From Bombyx mori (Eukaryota > Arthropoda > Insecta > Lepidoptera > Bombycidae): a stretch of 64,000 bases of DNA. The notes under the pieces were generated by a model. That model was not told where the DNA came from. It worked only from the letters and a program-made list of their open reading frames with translations, and searched no databases. The stretch is taken from contig NC_085116.1 of the NCBI RefSeq assembly GCF_030269925.1, forward strand, positions 7,750,001 to 7,814,000. Reading direction: 5' to 3'. Positions 33,369-45,794 of the stretch are shown in pieces. Position numbers and translations under genes: made by a program. Position 1 is the stretch's first letter. The number at the start of each line of letters is the position of its first letter.

Positions 33369-34215
33369 GGTTGTTTGCATGAGTGTACCAGGCTCACCAC
33401 AAACCGGGAGGAGTGATAATTGCTCGTGAGACGCATACCATCTGTCCACAGCAATGATACTGAATGACGACCACGACCGCTCTGACATGAGTGATACGAC
33501 AAAGGAAATAACGTAGAAATATACGAAATTAGTCGATTCGGCTCACTAGCCATCCGTTATGTGTATATTGACGGTGCTATTCTAGATAATTGCCCTAAAC
33601 TGAAAAACAAGTGAGTACGCATTGAACAAGAGCAAATAAAATTAGAAATATGTATTTTTATTATTACCTACAGAATAAATATAGTAAAGCACGAAGGCTT
33701 ACTGCCTATCGATACCAATAAAAACGATTTGGTACATAAGAGGGTTATTGTGTCGCGCCGTTTTTTCGAAGAAGCGTTCTGATACTGTCATCAGACACTT
33801 ATGCGTCGATTACAGTTGAAGGTCGTCGTGAAGATATACATTCCTCACGTACCATGATGCTCCGATGGTTATACTGCAGAAACGGGATTGGATGACTTGG
33901 GGAGAATTTATTTTGGGTGCTGGCCGCGTGAGCGAACACATAATAACTTTAGAACGTATCGAGTCGGGATTTAAAATTATCTACAGTTTATTGTGAATGA
34001 ATATGGTCGCAATGCGTTTATAATATTTAGTTGAACGATTCACACAAGTGACCGATAGCTGAATGCCTGTTTTATCATGTGATGAGTCAAACGGGTGTGG
34101 TGGATGCTTCATTGCTTGGATATCACGAGGGTTTTAACTTAAATAAAAGTCATTTTGTCTAATTTTTTATAAATAAACATCACAAAGAACATTTTAACGG
34201 AGCTGTGGACGTTAA
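33369..34215. other. Intergenic, nothing recognised
   Basis: No gene or repeat that I can support. Confidence 0.35.
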
Positions 34216-34668
34216 TGTGGATGGGTGCACATGATCACGGCCCACCTACTGTTAAGTGGTTACCGCAACTTTGAGACATGAGTCATAATTGTCAGTTTTT
34301 TACTGGTAGAACCTCTTGTGAGTCCGCACGGGTTGGTACCAACACCCTGCCTATTTCTGCCGTGAAGCAGTAATGCATTTCGGTTTGAAGAGCGGGGCAG
34401 CCGTTGTAACTATACTGAGACATTAAAACTTATATCTCAAGGTGGGTGGCGCATTTACGTTGTAGATGTCTATGGGCTCCGGTAACCACTTAACACCAGG
34501 TGGGCTGTGAGTCGTCCACCCATCTAAGCAATAAAAAAAAAGTTTTATAGTATAACGACTGCCCCTTCCTTCAAATCGAAACCCATTACTGTTTACGGCA
34601 GAAATAGGCAGGGTGGTGGTTGCTACCTGCTCGCGCGGGCTCACTCACAAGCCTCCCTACCATCAGTA
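34216..34668 (-). mobile_element. Old Bm1 SINE (minus) split by a younger Bm1 (plus)
   Basis: Diverged minus-strand Bm1 pieces at 34216-34293 and about 34547-34668 (ACGACTGCCCCTTCCTTCAA to CCTACCATCAGTAA) flank a plus-strand copy. AGTTTT occurs on both sides of the insert (34294-34299 and 34541-34546), a probable target duplication. Confidence 0.8.
34300..34540 (+). mobile_element. Bm1 SINE, head-truncated, nested
   Basis: TACTGGTAGAACCTCTTGTG to CATCTAAGCAATAAAAAAAA. It is closer to the general Bm1 sequence than its host copy, which fits a later insertion. Confidence 0.88.
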
Positions 34669-36536
34669 ATAACGGTAATGTTCACTTGCAGGGGTTTATA
34701 GTACGCCCATAGTACACCAGTAAATGCGGGCTACATTACAGTGATGTTCTTTGTTACAAATCTCTCTAACATTTTTCAGGTTATCGCAGGAAAATCCCAG
34801 TACAAAACACATTAAGGTAATAAAGAGTGTGAATAAATGTGTTCAGTAATACACAATTAAATACGACCTTCTAGTAACAGACATTTGACGTCATCGTATA
34901 ATCAAACAGTTGTTTAAAAACGCTGCGGTCATACAATGTCACCCCCCATCCGGCTAAGACGCGGCGTCCGCACCCGCCGGTCACATTCAGTTTAACAAAA
35001 CATCAATTGACTCGATGACCTACCTGCTGTGACCTCGGAACTCATCAAACACAATACTAAGTCATTCTTATTGATATATGCACCTAGCATTTCACGATGC
35101 TAATTCCAGAAATCACTTTTTTCCCGCGTTCTGGAATCACTTGTCATCGATTGCAATAGATAAACCATCGACATTAAGTTGTTGATTAATTTCTAGTTGC
35201 TTCTCACAGCATTATTTTTATTGTGTAAGTATTACCTAAACACCTAACGTAGTATGGGTAAGTCCATAGTTTTAGATGTTACCTATGATTTGATCAGCAT
35301 CATTTCAATGCAAAGACGTATATTTCTCAAAAGATCACTATACACGAGCATACAGAGAAACACATTAGGTACTAATAAAAATTACAGCCAACAAGAGTAG
35401 ACTGTTATTTGGTGACACAAAAAATAGCTTCAGAAACTCTAGGGAATTTCATTTTCAAACATAAATGTAACACAAAACCGTCCGTACATATGAAATAACT
35501 TGCCCAGATTAATTGATTCATCAACGCTTAGGCCACACTGCAGATGCTGAAATTTTGACTGTCCGTTCCTACATATCTAGCAATGTAAGGTTACGTCATA
35601 TTTATATCATATTCTTCCAACAGCGGATTGGTCACTAATTTTATATTTTGGACAACATGAAAATGAAAAAATATGTATATTGGATTGGATACATACTTTA
35701 TATAGTAAAAAACAAACAAAGCAGACAAAAAAAATTAATATCCATAGATTAATTACCAACGAATTATTTAGTGTTGCATTTCTTTTTCGTTGTCTTCTCT
35801 CTTCTTCTTTCTTTATTTTAGTTTTTTTCTAGTAGTGTCACCCATTTCTGACTTGTTCGCTAGGTCATTAGGTTTTTAGTTTGAAATCAATTAAAAATTC
35901 CAACGGACAGACACTATCCCAAGCCACCTTATAAAAACGCAACGTAATCTCTGTTTTCATTGCATTAAGATTTAAATAATCAATTTTATTGTTTTCTGAT
36001 TCAGTTCCAAACTTGTGTTTCGTTGTAATTAGAAAAATTAACAATTGGCTTTTCGCTATTTGTTGTAAACAGTATGTTTATTTATAAACAATATGGCGGT
36101 AAAAATATTTTTATGCGGATTCTGATGCTGTACCTTTAGTCTTCGATCTGTATCCACAGCCTATTAGTTTTACACAGCTCATTTGTAAGAAAATTAATTG
36201 TCCGTGGAAATTATTGATACTTACATTGATAAAATAGACATAAAGCAGATTAATGCCACAATCATATTAACTGGTAATTAAGTTTTGAGAAAGAATTTCC
36301 TACAGTAAATCTGTCCAGGTCTTCGTCGGCGAATGGGTACACAAGGATACCTTACCGCTCCCACATTCCTTGAATTCATTTGTAGTAGCCGTATCCACTC
36401 CTCGACTACCTCCTTATTGCCCATGGCATCTAGTTTATTAATTATAGAGCGTATTTCTAGCACGCCACCGTGGGTACCATCGTCCTATCTTTTCCTGGCT
36501 TGAAGCATTGTGTTCCGACCTAAAGGGTTTTTTATA
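34669..36536. other. Intergenic with small GC-rich islet 34935-34985
   Basis: Only the islet (AAGACGCGGCGTCCGCACCC) stands out. No gene is supported. Confidence 0.35.
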
Positions 36537-36778
36537 TTTTTTTATTGCATATATGGGTGGACGAGCTCACAGCCCACCTGGTGTTAAGTGGTTCCCGGAG
36601 CCAATAGACATCTACAACGTAAATGCGCCACCCAGCTTGAATTAAAAGTTCTAAGGTCTCAGTATACTAACAACGGCTGCCCAACCCTTCAAAACGAAAC
36701 GCATTACTGCTTCACGGCAGAACTAGGCGGGGTGGCGGTACCTACCCGTGCCGACTTACAAGAGGTCCTACCACCAGT
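36537..36778 (-). mobile_element. Bm1 SINE, head-truncated
   Basis: A T-rich tail then GCATATATGGGTGGACGAGC and the Bm1 body to CCTACCACCAGT. Confidence 0.9.
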
Positions 36779-37474
36779 AAAAATGTATATCTCTTTAACA
36801 ATACTATAACATACACATCGTTTCTTTAGTGTACGGTGACATTAACTTAATTATGTCTATGGGCTACATAAAATAATAAGCATTCAAGTAGGGACTAGTT
36901 AGTAAAACTCATGCATATTATCGTTGTAAATATCGTCTGTATTCTCATATAAAGATTGCGTTGTAAACACACGTGTCAAGTCGTCGTGCGCATTACAGTG
37001 CAGGGTGCATGCGCGACCTTCAGCGTTGTACAAATGAGCGTGGCGGTCATGATGACGGGACGCTTATCACAATCATGCCTTTGCTTATCGTGAGCAGCAT
37101 GACCACGTGCTGCTGACAATGCACAAATGTAGTAATGCTTCTGCATCTTATTACAATATCTAAGTATGAATGTTCTGTTCAATAATAATGTAAAGAAATT
37201 TTTATGTGAGCGACCAAGTTGAAAATGTGCCTCGAATGAAATTAATTAATGTAGGCGTTTCAAATTATATATAGGCGTTACGTACGCTGTTCGTTTTTTT
37301 TAACTAATAATTTATTTAGCACCGCACCGTTGTGATTGATCGATGAAATGAAAAAGCGACACTAAAAGCACATGTGCATTTGTAAGACAAAGCTTGCGAG
37401 AGATTGAGATGAAATATTTTTTTCTCCAATCAAATCTTTGGTAACTTAACGGACTATTTCCACTCCGCATGGAT
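36779..37474. other. Intergenic, nothing recognised
   Basis: No gene or clear repeat seen. Confidence 0.35.
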
Positions 37475-37620
37475 TGGTAGGTGAGCTCACGAGACTCGGC
37501 TTAAGAGGACTTATTAAGACTAGACCTAGCAAGAGCAGTGCTTTGGTCAATCTACCACCGGGTATAAATAGCGGCCCACTGAGGAGATTCGGGGAGAAAC
37601 TTAGTGTGTTGTGTCTATAA
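37475..37620 (-). mobile_element. Diverged LINE 3' end, family B
   Basis: GGTAGGTGAGCTCACGAGAC, CCTAGCAAGAGCAGTGCTTT and GGCCCACTGAGGAGATTCGG follow the family B order on the minus strand with many changes, so this is an older copy. Confidence 0.55.
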
Positions 37621-37632
37621 GCTAGGTAGCAT

Positions 37633-37850
37633 ATTTTTTTTTTATGATTGAAAGATTACTGGTGGCCCCGAGGCCTTTCCAGTTTCACCAGGACAGGTGG
37701 GCGAGCAAAGGCTCAGCCAGGAGGGGTGGGATTTGCTAACAATAGCCCGAGCGCTTCCGAAGGAGACCTAACAGCTCGAGAGCAATAGCTTCGCGAATAA
37801 ATCTACTACCGGATCGGAATCGCGACCCGCTGAGAAGATCCGGCGAGGTA
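37633..37850 (-). mobile_element. Further LINE 3' end sharing part of family B
   Basis: A T-run at 37633 then ATTACTGGTGGCCCCGAGGC, CAGGTGGGCGAGCAAAGGCT and finally CTACTACCGGATCGGAATCG, CGACCCGCTGAGAAGATCCG. The last block is shared with family B. The first part is not, so it may be a relative or a composite. Confidence 0.45.
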
Positions 37851-37895
37851 GCATACTCTAAAGCTTTCATTTATACCGCGTGTGAACTGCACACG

Positions 37896-38125
37896 TGTGT
37901 TTTTTGGCAGATGATACTCTCGGTCCACCTGATGTCAAACAGTCGTCAATAGACACAGTTAATAGACGTTACAAAACGATTATCGCTCACCTTGAGACAT
38001 AAGGTGGAAAGACATAAGGTTCCAAATAAATAAATGTAGCATCTGTCCCACTTTAAATTCAAACGCACGATAGTTTTGCTGCAGAAGTAGGTTCTTTTCG
38101 AGCAACCAACAACTCGAGTGTCAGC
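37896..38125 (-). mobile_element. Very diverged Bm1-like SINE
   Basis: The blocks GGTCCACCTGATGTCAAACA, CTCACCTTGAGACATAAGGT and TTTTGCTGCAGAAGTAGGTT occur in Bm1 order with heavy divergence. Confidence 0.5.
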
Positions 38126-38221
38126 TAATCACCCAACATTTGTGGAATTTATTTTATTAAGTAGATGATATTATTCCTTAATTGTGAATGTCAATATCCA
38201 ACACATATTTAGTATGTATCT

Positions 38222-38431
38222 GCTATATATATAAAAATTATTTGCTGTTCGTTAGTCTCGCTAAAACTCGAGAACGGCTGGACCGATTTGCCTAATTTTG
38301 GTCTTGAATTATTTGTGGAAGTCCAGAGAAGGTTTAAAAGGTACATAAATATGAAAATGCTCGGAATTAAATAAAATTCAGGACTTTTTTTTTATCGATT
38401 GAGGCACTACGAATTCTGCCGGGTCAGCTAG
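38222..38431 (+). mobile_element. Helitron-like element, family H2, internally deleted
   Basis: Same ends as 32599-32885 (TATATATATAAAAATTATTT; CTGCCGGGTCAGCTAG) but missing the central TTTGATGTGTCCCCCGTCGG part. Confidence 0.62.
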
Positions 38432-40762
38432 TTTTATTATAAAAATTGCTACCTGTTATTTGAATTTGATTGGTGTCTCAGTGGGTCCCATTACCCCACT
38501 TACGTTCCAAGAGCAGGCCTCTTTTAATACTTTATCATTTTGTGTAGTATAGTGCATATGTGTAAGGTTGCGATAGGTCGTTTATTACGTGTGCATTAAT
38601 CTTCGAAACCGTATTGAAAGACTTAAGCAACGATGTCAAGGCTATTATCCATAAGTAGCGCACCTGAATAATTAGTAATAATTAATGGTTATTGTAAATT
38701 ATCATGCTTTAATCGCCTCTTTGGACTGTTGTTTAGTGGTCCCATTGGATTCGCGTTCGTTGACGGTATCTTATATCGGCATCTCGAGTCTTCTGGATCT
38801 GAATCGGCATCCTTGACATTGGGTTACAAATATCTACTGCTGTAAACTTTTTTTAAGTGAGACTTGATATGTAAATTAGAAGCCTGCAGTTTCAAACATT
38901 CTATTGGAGCGTCTCGATATTTCCCGTATTTGGAGCACGCAACGCATTTAAAACTTATCCTCATTGCAACGAAGGTAGAAAGAACCACGAAAATTAATTT
39001 TCACATATAAATATTGAGTTAACATTTGAGTATAAGTTTTAAGTTTCGTAATAAAAATAAAATACGACTGCAGAACAAAGAATATCTATAGCGGAATCAG
39101 CGACTATTCGCTTTTAATACTCGCACGGTATCGCTGGATCATAAGCGAATTTTGATTACTACATGCAAAAACTAATCATATTCATTAAACCGACTGCACA
39201 GCCAAATCTCGTTTACAAAGCCCCACTACAAGGATTGATTACGATTCGACAAACCGAAAGTATTTTGGGCAAGTACTAGTTTATATATAGTTATTTATAA
39301 CTACAGTTCTTTCTTTTCACACTGTATAATATTTGTAAGTGGTTGTTTGTTAGTGCATCAGATAATCTGTTGATATATCTACTATTGTCTTGATAGCTGT
39401 AAATGAAATATATTTAATATCTCTTTGGTTTAATACTAAGAACTATTAACTCAGATATTTTAAGACTCGTTGTGTACCATACGTTAAACGTTAAAAAGTC
39501 TTCGAAAATTATTCTGAAATGTTTCGTTTTATTTGTAAGGTTAGATGTGACTTCATTTTTATTACTGTTTCCTGTTACTCATTATCAATACGTTCCGAAT
39601 GCAACGATTTTAATTTACACACACTACCCAATATGTATTCCAAAATAATAATAATTATGAAATCATAAATGAAGTGGAGGAATAGAGAAGCAAAAGCGAG
39701 GTCAGATCTAGATGTAATCGAGAAGATTCATATTGCAATAACTATCGGCGCGTATTTCTTAATTGATTTTTTTTATGTATTTAAATAATTAATTGCATAT
39801 GATTGCTACTGATTGAAATAGTATAAGGTTAGGCAGGAAAGGGAGTCTATGTCAGATACGTTGAGCAGTGAGGGCGCCAGTGTCGCGGTCGTCTCAAGAT
39901 CAAGGTCGCGCGGCAGACGTCGGCAAGGTCACCCGCCCCGCCGCCCCCCGCTGCTACCGCGCTCGCCTCTCGCGCGCGCAAATATTTGCGACCGTCTGTC
40001 CTCCGCGACCGATACGCCGAGGTCAGCCCGTCAACAGACCTTGAAGTAATATTATCCGACCTCTCCTGTTTGAAAGACGAGCCCGTATTTTTATCGGTCA
40101 ATTCATTACTATAATATTTATTTATTGTTTATCTCATGTATGGTTAAAGGTAATATTTATTCAGATAAGTGACAACTAAATAGAAAAAAAAAACATTTAA
40201 GTAAAGGGCAGGAAACGAAAAAAGCTAGGTTCAAGGAATATAGGATAACTATTATAATTGTTTATATTTAAATATAAGGAAATGGTTAATTAATACATAA
40301 TAACTACATACTGCGTACATACATAGTACTGCATTTACATCATCAGCGTAACCACGACCACTATGACAAGACCGACTAAGAAGAAAATATTAGTTAGAAG
40401 AAATTATTGTAAATACATATTATAGTATAGTGTCGGACGTCCCTATTAGTAAAGATGGACAGTCAAACCATAGTACCTATACCCAATTATCATTGTAACA
40501 CAACATTAAAATTTCAACAGCTTTTCAGACTAGTTTTTCTAATCGGGTTTGATTGCTTTACGGCAGATATAGGCAAGATGTACCAAAATAATTAAGTACG
40601 CACTAAAATTTATTATCAGCTTAATAGATAATATTTTCAATTATTTACAAATCAAAGAAATAATAAGAAGAAACGTGTTCAATCAAGAATGAATCTAACA
40701 ATCTTTCGAAATCAAAATTACAAAATTGACACATATGTAGTAGTAAAAATTGAGAAATAAAA
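38432..40762. other. Intergenic with GC-rich islet 39870-40045
   Basis: The islet is strongly CpG-rich and contains AAGGTCGCGCGG, CAAGGTCACCC and GAGGTCAGCC half-sites close together. Opposite-strand frames overlap over it (39847-40101 and 39849-40049), so I do not call coding. A possible Bm1 scrap is at about 40548-40590. Confidence 0.4.
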
Positions 40763-40891
40763 TATTTTTTTTTTATTGCTTAGATGGATGGACGAGCTCA
40801 CAGCCCACCTGATGTTAAGTGGTTACTGGAGCCCATAGACATCTACAACGTAAATGCGCCACCCACCTCGAGTTTAAGGTCTCAGTATAGT
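40763..40891 (-). mobile_element. Bm1 SINE, tail-proximal fragment
   Basis: A T-run then TTGCTTAGATGGATGGACGA to GTCTCAGTATAGTT. Only the last ~125 bp of the element was integrated. Confidence 0.88.
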
Positions 40892-43329
40892 TAATATTTT
40901 TATAAATTAGCTAATATTGAGGATTATAGTGGGATAAAGAATTTACGTAATTATATTATTATATCCACAGAAGTTTCCCAAGGAATATAATATCATTTAA
41001 TAGGCGTTACTAAAAAGCTTTATCATGTACTTTTTAGTTCGTAAAAATATTACATAGCTTAGAAAATTTTTACACATCCGTAAACGTAATTGTACCAAAT
41101 TATAATGGCTGTGAAAACATTTTTATAATTTATTAGTGTATTTATAAATAACTAAAAATGTTATCAGGTAATCCCGATAAAACTAGTAAAGCAATCATTA
41201 TGAAAAAAAAACAAATTTGAAGTAATCCACTACACACTTAATTATTGATAAACGGAAATATGTATTGTGCTTGACAACCCGGAGCCTTTAAGGACTATGT
41301 GACCATATAGGGCTGCTTAAAGAGCGGAAATACAATAAAAGATTAAAATTTCCTATCTAAGGACTAAAGACATTATATTTACAGTACAGAAAGTTATATT
41401 CTCCATATCAAATAGGTATTTTAGAATATACAATAATTGCCTATTCCTCCTATATTTTTATTACAGGTGTTTAATGGTTTAAAAATATTGTTTAAAATCA
41501 ATTTTAGTAGTAAATTTATTCATTTAGTGATTCCATATTATAATGTAAAACGTAGAAATACATATATGTATCTATTTATTGTATACATATATGTATTTTC
41601 TTTAGTAATGCTTTAATTTTAGTAATGGTTTGGTCTATATTGATAAAACACACTCTTTAGATATTGTTAATAGTACACCGCAATATACCTGCTGTATCTT
41701 TAGAATTTCTGTCTGTTCTTTGGAAGAGATCGCTTTTGGCGATAAGACCCCTATCTCTTTCTCTCTCTTTCTCTCTTTCTCTATCTTTCTCTCCCTTATA
41801 TTTCGATGCCTCCAATGAACACTACTCTAACTCAAAATTTTGAAATTTTCGTTTTACACGCAAATCGCTTCACGGTGTTAAAAGTATTACAATTAATCAT
41901 TATTAATGGGGTTCAAAGCAAGAGTAAATCAGCTAGCTACACAAAAAAACCATAAATATATCTGCAATAATAAATATTTTATCAACTTTTTTCGTTTAAA
42001 TGCTCCTCCTGTAAATCTACGAATTTGGAGTTAGCGTAGTGTTCATTGGAGGCATCGATTTATATGTACACAATGGTTACGTCATTACTTTTAAAACATA
42101 ACGTTCATGTAGTGCAACAAAAATATATGTTTAATTGAAACAGTGTGTGTAAAAAGAACGTGTAAAGTTAAAAAGTACTTGCACCGAAATGCAATTTTCG
42201 ATGTTTGTCTTTCTATAAATAACCGAAATGTGAGGAACAATTTCTGGTAAATCGCCAGAAGAAAATACGACATGCGTTCTAATGTTGTTTATCTCAGACC
42301 GTAACAACTTTATCTTGATACAACATTGACGAGAAATGCTTATTATCTGTGGAACACAATGTCTTTGTTGCACATAAACCATTGCGCGTGTAACATGATA
42401 AAGTTGCAGAATATGCTAACACGACACAAGCATGTATAATAATATGTACATTATGAATTTACGTAATAGGAATCTTAAGTTAAAATAATTCTATTTCATT
42501 CAACGACGAATGAAAAACAAGGAAATTTTTATTTCGGGTCATATATATGTTTATTTTGTTATTATACAATTTTATAATAATTGAGGCGTTCGAATTAATT
42601 TTAATATGTTTTTTTTTTGTCTCTTATCTTTGCAAATCTATTAATCGATGAAGACTAATTTTCAAATGTAGTTATGAGTAATTCTTTTTAACCTTCAATA
42701 TTGCAACCACATTTTCTATTCAGCTTTGTTTAAACAAATGTATTTATTAAGGACACATTTCATTATTCACAAGGATTTCGTCGAAAAAAAAAACAATGAG
42801 TGTCCATAAACAAAGGTCATACAGAGCACTGCATAATGTACGTCAGATATTTTGACCTTCATCTGAAATTAAATCGGGGTATCTATGCAGATATTTATTT
42901 GTTGTATCGCAATTTGATGTAAATAAAAGTCGTCAAAAAATTTTTTATTTTTATTTTGGTAGACTTTCACGAATTATAGAGATTATTAATTAAAAACAGT
43001 TTTACGATTTTATTTTGTCCTTGCTTTACTGATTGGCTAATGTCAGTCCGAGCAGACTTCTGTGACTATGTTCAAAGCATCGAACTTATAAGTCGTAAAA
43101 TTTTAGTTATTTTTGGGGGTTTAAAACATAATTGCTTATTTGTAAGACTGAATTATAAAATGTCTCTAACTAAGGTAAGATTATCGTCATAATCATGACA
43201 AATGATTAACATGATTGTCTAACCAAACACCAAATTACAGAGTACGAAATTATTAGACATACTCGTAGTTTCAATTAAACATACACTATTTATTTGTAAG
43301 TGAAATGTTTAAAATATAAAATAAAAAAA
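40892..43329. other. Intergenic; CT-rich tract 41751-41796; palindrome 41556-41598
   Basis: A pyrimidine tract (CTCTTTCTCTCTCTTTCTCT) lies at 41751-41796. Inverted 15-bp arms AAATACATATATGTA and TACATATATGTATTT lie at 41556-41570 and 41584-41598. No gene is supported. Confidence 0.5.
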
Positions 43330-43594
43330 TAAAATATAAATATAAATATTTACTAACAATCACGCCACGTTAACTGGTCTCGTGATAAGTTCGTAAAGAA
43401 CTTGTGTTACAGGTACCAGATAACGGAAATAAATATAAGATTTTTATTATACACATACATATATTTAATATACATCCATAACCCTGGAAAAGACATTTAT
43501 ATTTATCATACAAATATCTTCTCTTGGCGGGATTCGAACCCGCGACCCCCTTGTGTAGTGACCATGTCACTTACCACTACACCAGACGGCCGTT
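43330..43594 (-). mobile_element. tRNA-derived SINE (not Bm1)
   Basis: The minus strand starts with a tRNA-like head: GGCCGTCTGGTGTAGTGGTA (A box) and CGCGGGTTCGAATCCCGCC (B box, about 43528-43541). It continues through CCAGGGTTATGGATGTATAT and CCGTTATCTGGTACCTGTAA to an AT-rich end. The head ends (GGCCGTC / GCCAAGA) do not pair as an acceptor stem, so it is a SINE head and not a working tRNA gene. The left boundary is approximate. Confidence 0.62.
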
Positions 43595-44339
43595 TCTATA
43601 TATTTCTATATAATCTATATAATTCTCTTTTAAAATAAATAGTCGTTTAGTAGTATTACTTAATTATTATTACCTAATTGAATACACGCTGGATTAAGAA
43701 ATATGCATATGTCGGTCAGCATTTCGGTGTAATAAAGTATTGCGACAATCACAATTTAGTATCAAGCTTCATATTGAATAATAGGTACTTCATTGGGCAT
43801 TATTAATAAAGTTCTAAAAAATCCAAAGACCTCGTGAATTTGACGATACGATAGGTTAATTGTAAGGGTATAACTAAATTTTAGATGCATTTCACTAATG
43901 TAACGTTAATTTATGCTTCCAAATGCTGTTTTTTTTAAATTCTGTCATCGTTTTGAAAAATACGTAACAGGAATATATAGGAATCGGTGGGGAAAATACA
44001 GGTGGCCGTGATTAAAATATTACATAAAAATAGAAACTATGACTATATTTGGTTTAGGTAGAAGATACATTTTGAATTGACGAGCCCTTGCCTGTCCTGA
44101 CGACCGCGCCGCCGTGGGCTGCCGTATGAAACATTGGGGCCAAGGTCCTTATGAATTATGGAATATATGGTATTGTTTGGGCAATGTATGTCAGTGCTCC
44201 GATTTCGCGGCCGCTGCGTTAATAATAGCCGACGAAGGTTCCATTCGGCACAGGAGGTCACATCTACTAACTTCAGTTTCCGGAATCGCTGGAATTATTT
44301 GTTCAACTGTGTGGATGTCAATTGAGGAGAAGAGTTTTT
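43595..44339. other. Intergenic, nothing recognised
   Basis: A moderately GC-rich stretch at 44094-44330 has overlapping short frames on both strands and no recognised product. Confidence 0.3.
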
Positions 44340-44540
44340 TATAGCTGTGGATGGTCAGATCAGCTTACGATCCGTCTGGTACGAAGGATTGATCGATGCC
44401 CATATTATAACATAAATGACACCATTAATCTCCTTGAGATTTGAGGCTGAAGTCTCAATTATGTCCCATGTAAGCATAACTGATTCGCTGTAGAAAAAAG
44501 CGGAATGGTAGTACCTACCCATGCTTAGAATACGCCATTA
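44340..44540 (-). mobile_element. Very diverged Bm1-like SINE
   Basis: GTGGATGGTCAGATCAGCTT, AATCTCCTTGAGATTTGAGG and GGTAGTACCTACCCATGC occur in Bm1 order with heavy divergence. Confidence 0.5.
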
Positions 44541-44556
44541 GATTACCAATAGATGC

Positions 44557-44729
44557 TACTACTAATAATTAATATTATAAATACGAAAGTGAGTTTGTTT
44601 GTTCCTTAGGTTTTTATACGCATTACACGCTTATGCTATACACGTTGTCATAGGCATCAAAAAGTACCTACGGTATCGAGTATATTTCCCTTTCAGATTA
44701 ACTCGAATGAAGCCGTCCGTAACAGCTAG
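44557..44729 (+). mobile_element. Helitron-like short repeat
   Basis: TACTACTAATAATTAATATT then ATAAATACGAAAGTGAGTTT, ending CCGTCCGTAACAGCTAG before T. It resembles the ends of lepidopteran Helitrons, with no coding. Confidence 0.5.
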
Positions 44730-45269
44730 TTTAGTATAAATTAGTCAACATAATCTAGAACAGTGGTAAACTAGGACATATTTGTATGAAAGTCAAGCGA
44801 ACGCGCGCGCTACAGCGGCAGGCGTTCCCAAATGAGGTCAGTGGAACGCGAGTTATTACACTTGACCTCTTTCTGTCGAGTCCTTACCTCCGCCAGACCT
44901 TCACACTTTTTACAACGCTTTTACGAGCTAGGTCGGGCCAATTAAAGTTTCGTCGATCAGCCAACAATGATGCCCCCGTTCCGTCGGCAGATGCAGTTCG
45001 AACGGAGCGCCCTATCCGCCGCGCGCTACCGCACACACTTGACACACATTCGCCTTTCAATGTCTATTGATATTTAATTTTTCGAAGTGACCGTGGTTTG
45101 AATATTTATGCCTTACATTGATTATACTATTCTTTTTAATTGCTTTGGATGGACTTGATATTTAATGAATAATCAGAGTCTGTGGACAATGTAACCGACA
45201 AAGTAAATGACAAAGCCCCGTCGAGGCACGATGTTAATGGCTCTGTGGTTCCTATCCGTGAATGCTCAC
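44730..45269. other. Intergenic with GC-rich islet 44785-45050
   Basis: The longest CpG-rich islet in the window (AAGCGAACGCGCGCGCTACA; CCTATCCGCCGCGCGCTACC), with GAGGTCAG and TTGACCTC about 35 bp apart. A 94-codon frame spans it but has no recognisable domain. Confidence 0.4.
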
Positions 45270-45535
45270 TTTTTTCTTTTTTCCTACCTATGCTGATAGC
45301 CTTGAGAGGCTATTTCAGCTTCGCCCTAACATGTAGGTGAGCTCACGGGGCTCAAACCGGAATGTTGCTAACACTGGCCCTAGCAAGAGCAGTGCTTCAC
45401 AGAATCTGCCACCGGATCGGAAATGCGACCCATTGAGAAGATCCGGCGGGAAGCTCAGTGGGCTGTGTCTATGGGTTAATTCGCTCGTCGAGCTTTCGTC
45501 GCAAGCGACGGGTTCAACGAGGACGGTGACCGGAT
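45270..45535 (-). mobile_element. LINE 3' end, family B
   Basis: T-rich start (TTTTTTCTTTTTTCCTACCT), then CTGATAGCCTTGAGAGGCTA through CATTGAGAAGATCCGGCGGG to GACGGTGACCGG. Minus-strand copy, 5'-truncated. Confidence 0.72.
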
Positions 45536-45794
45536 GCTCACTAATCATGTGAAATATTTTACTAGTACCTCTGATTCTTCATACAGGATGTTATTCTTTC
45601 GTTGTCGAAGTTTGTAAAGAAATGTAGGTAGAAAGAAAGGTAGATGTCTCTATAGTAGGTATTGTTAAATGTAGTTATTCGTCAGACCGGAATACACAAA
45701 ACTTCACCGTAGATACTATACATGGGATGGTAGTAATTGAGGAAGGAGAAGCTACTGAGACCTTAGAACTCATGTCTCAAGGTGGGTAGCGGTG

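Noticed and set aside
39847..40101. Overlapping opposite-strand frames in the 39.9-kb islet
   Set aside because: Same composition effect. No splice or domain support.
43510..43590. tRNA gene on the minus strand
   Set aside because: A and B boxes are present, but the acceptor-stem ends do not pair and the sequence runs on into a SINE body.
44786..45070. 94-codon frame in the 44.9-kb islet
   Set aside because: No recognisable domain and no neighbouring exon. Kept only as a possible regulatory islet.
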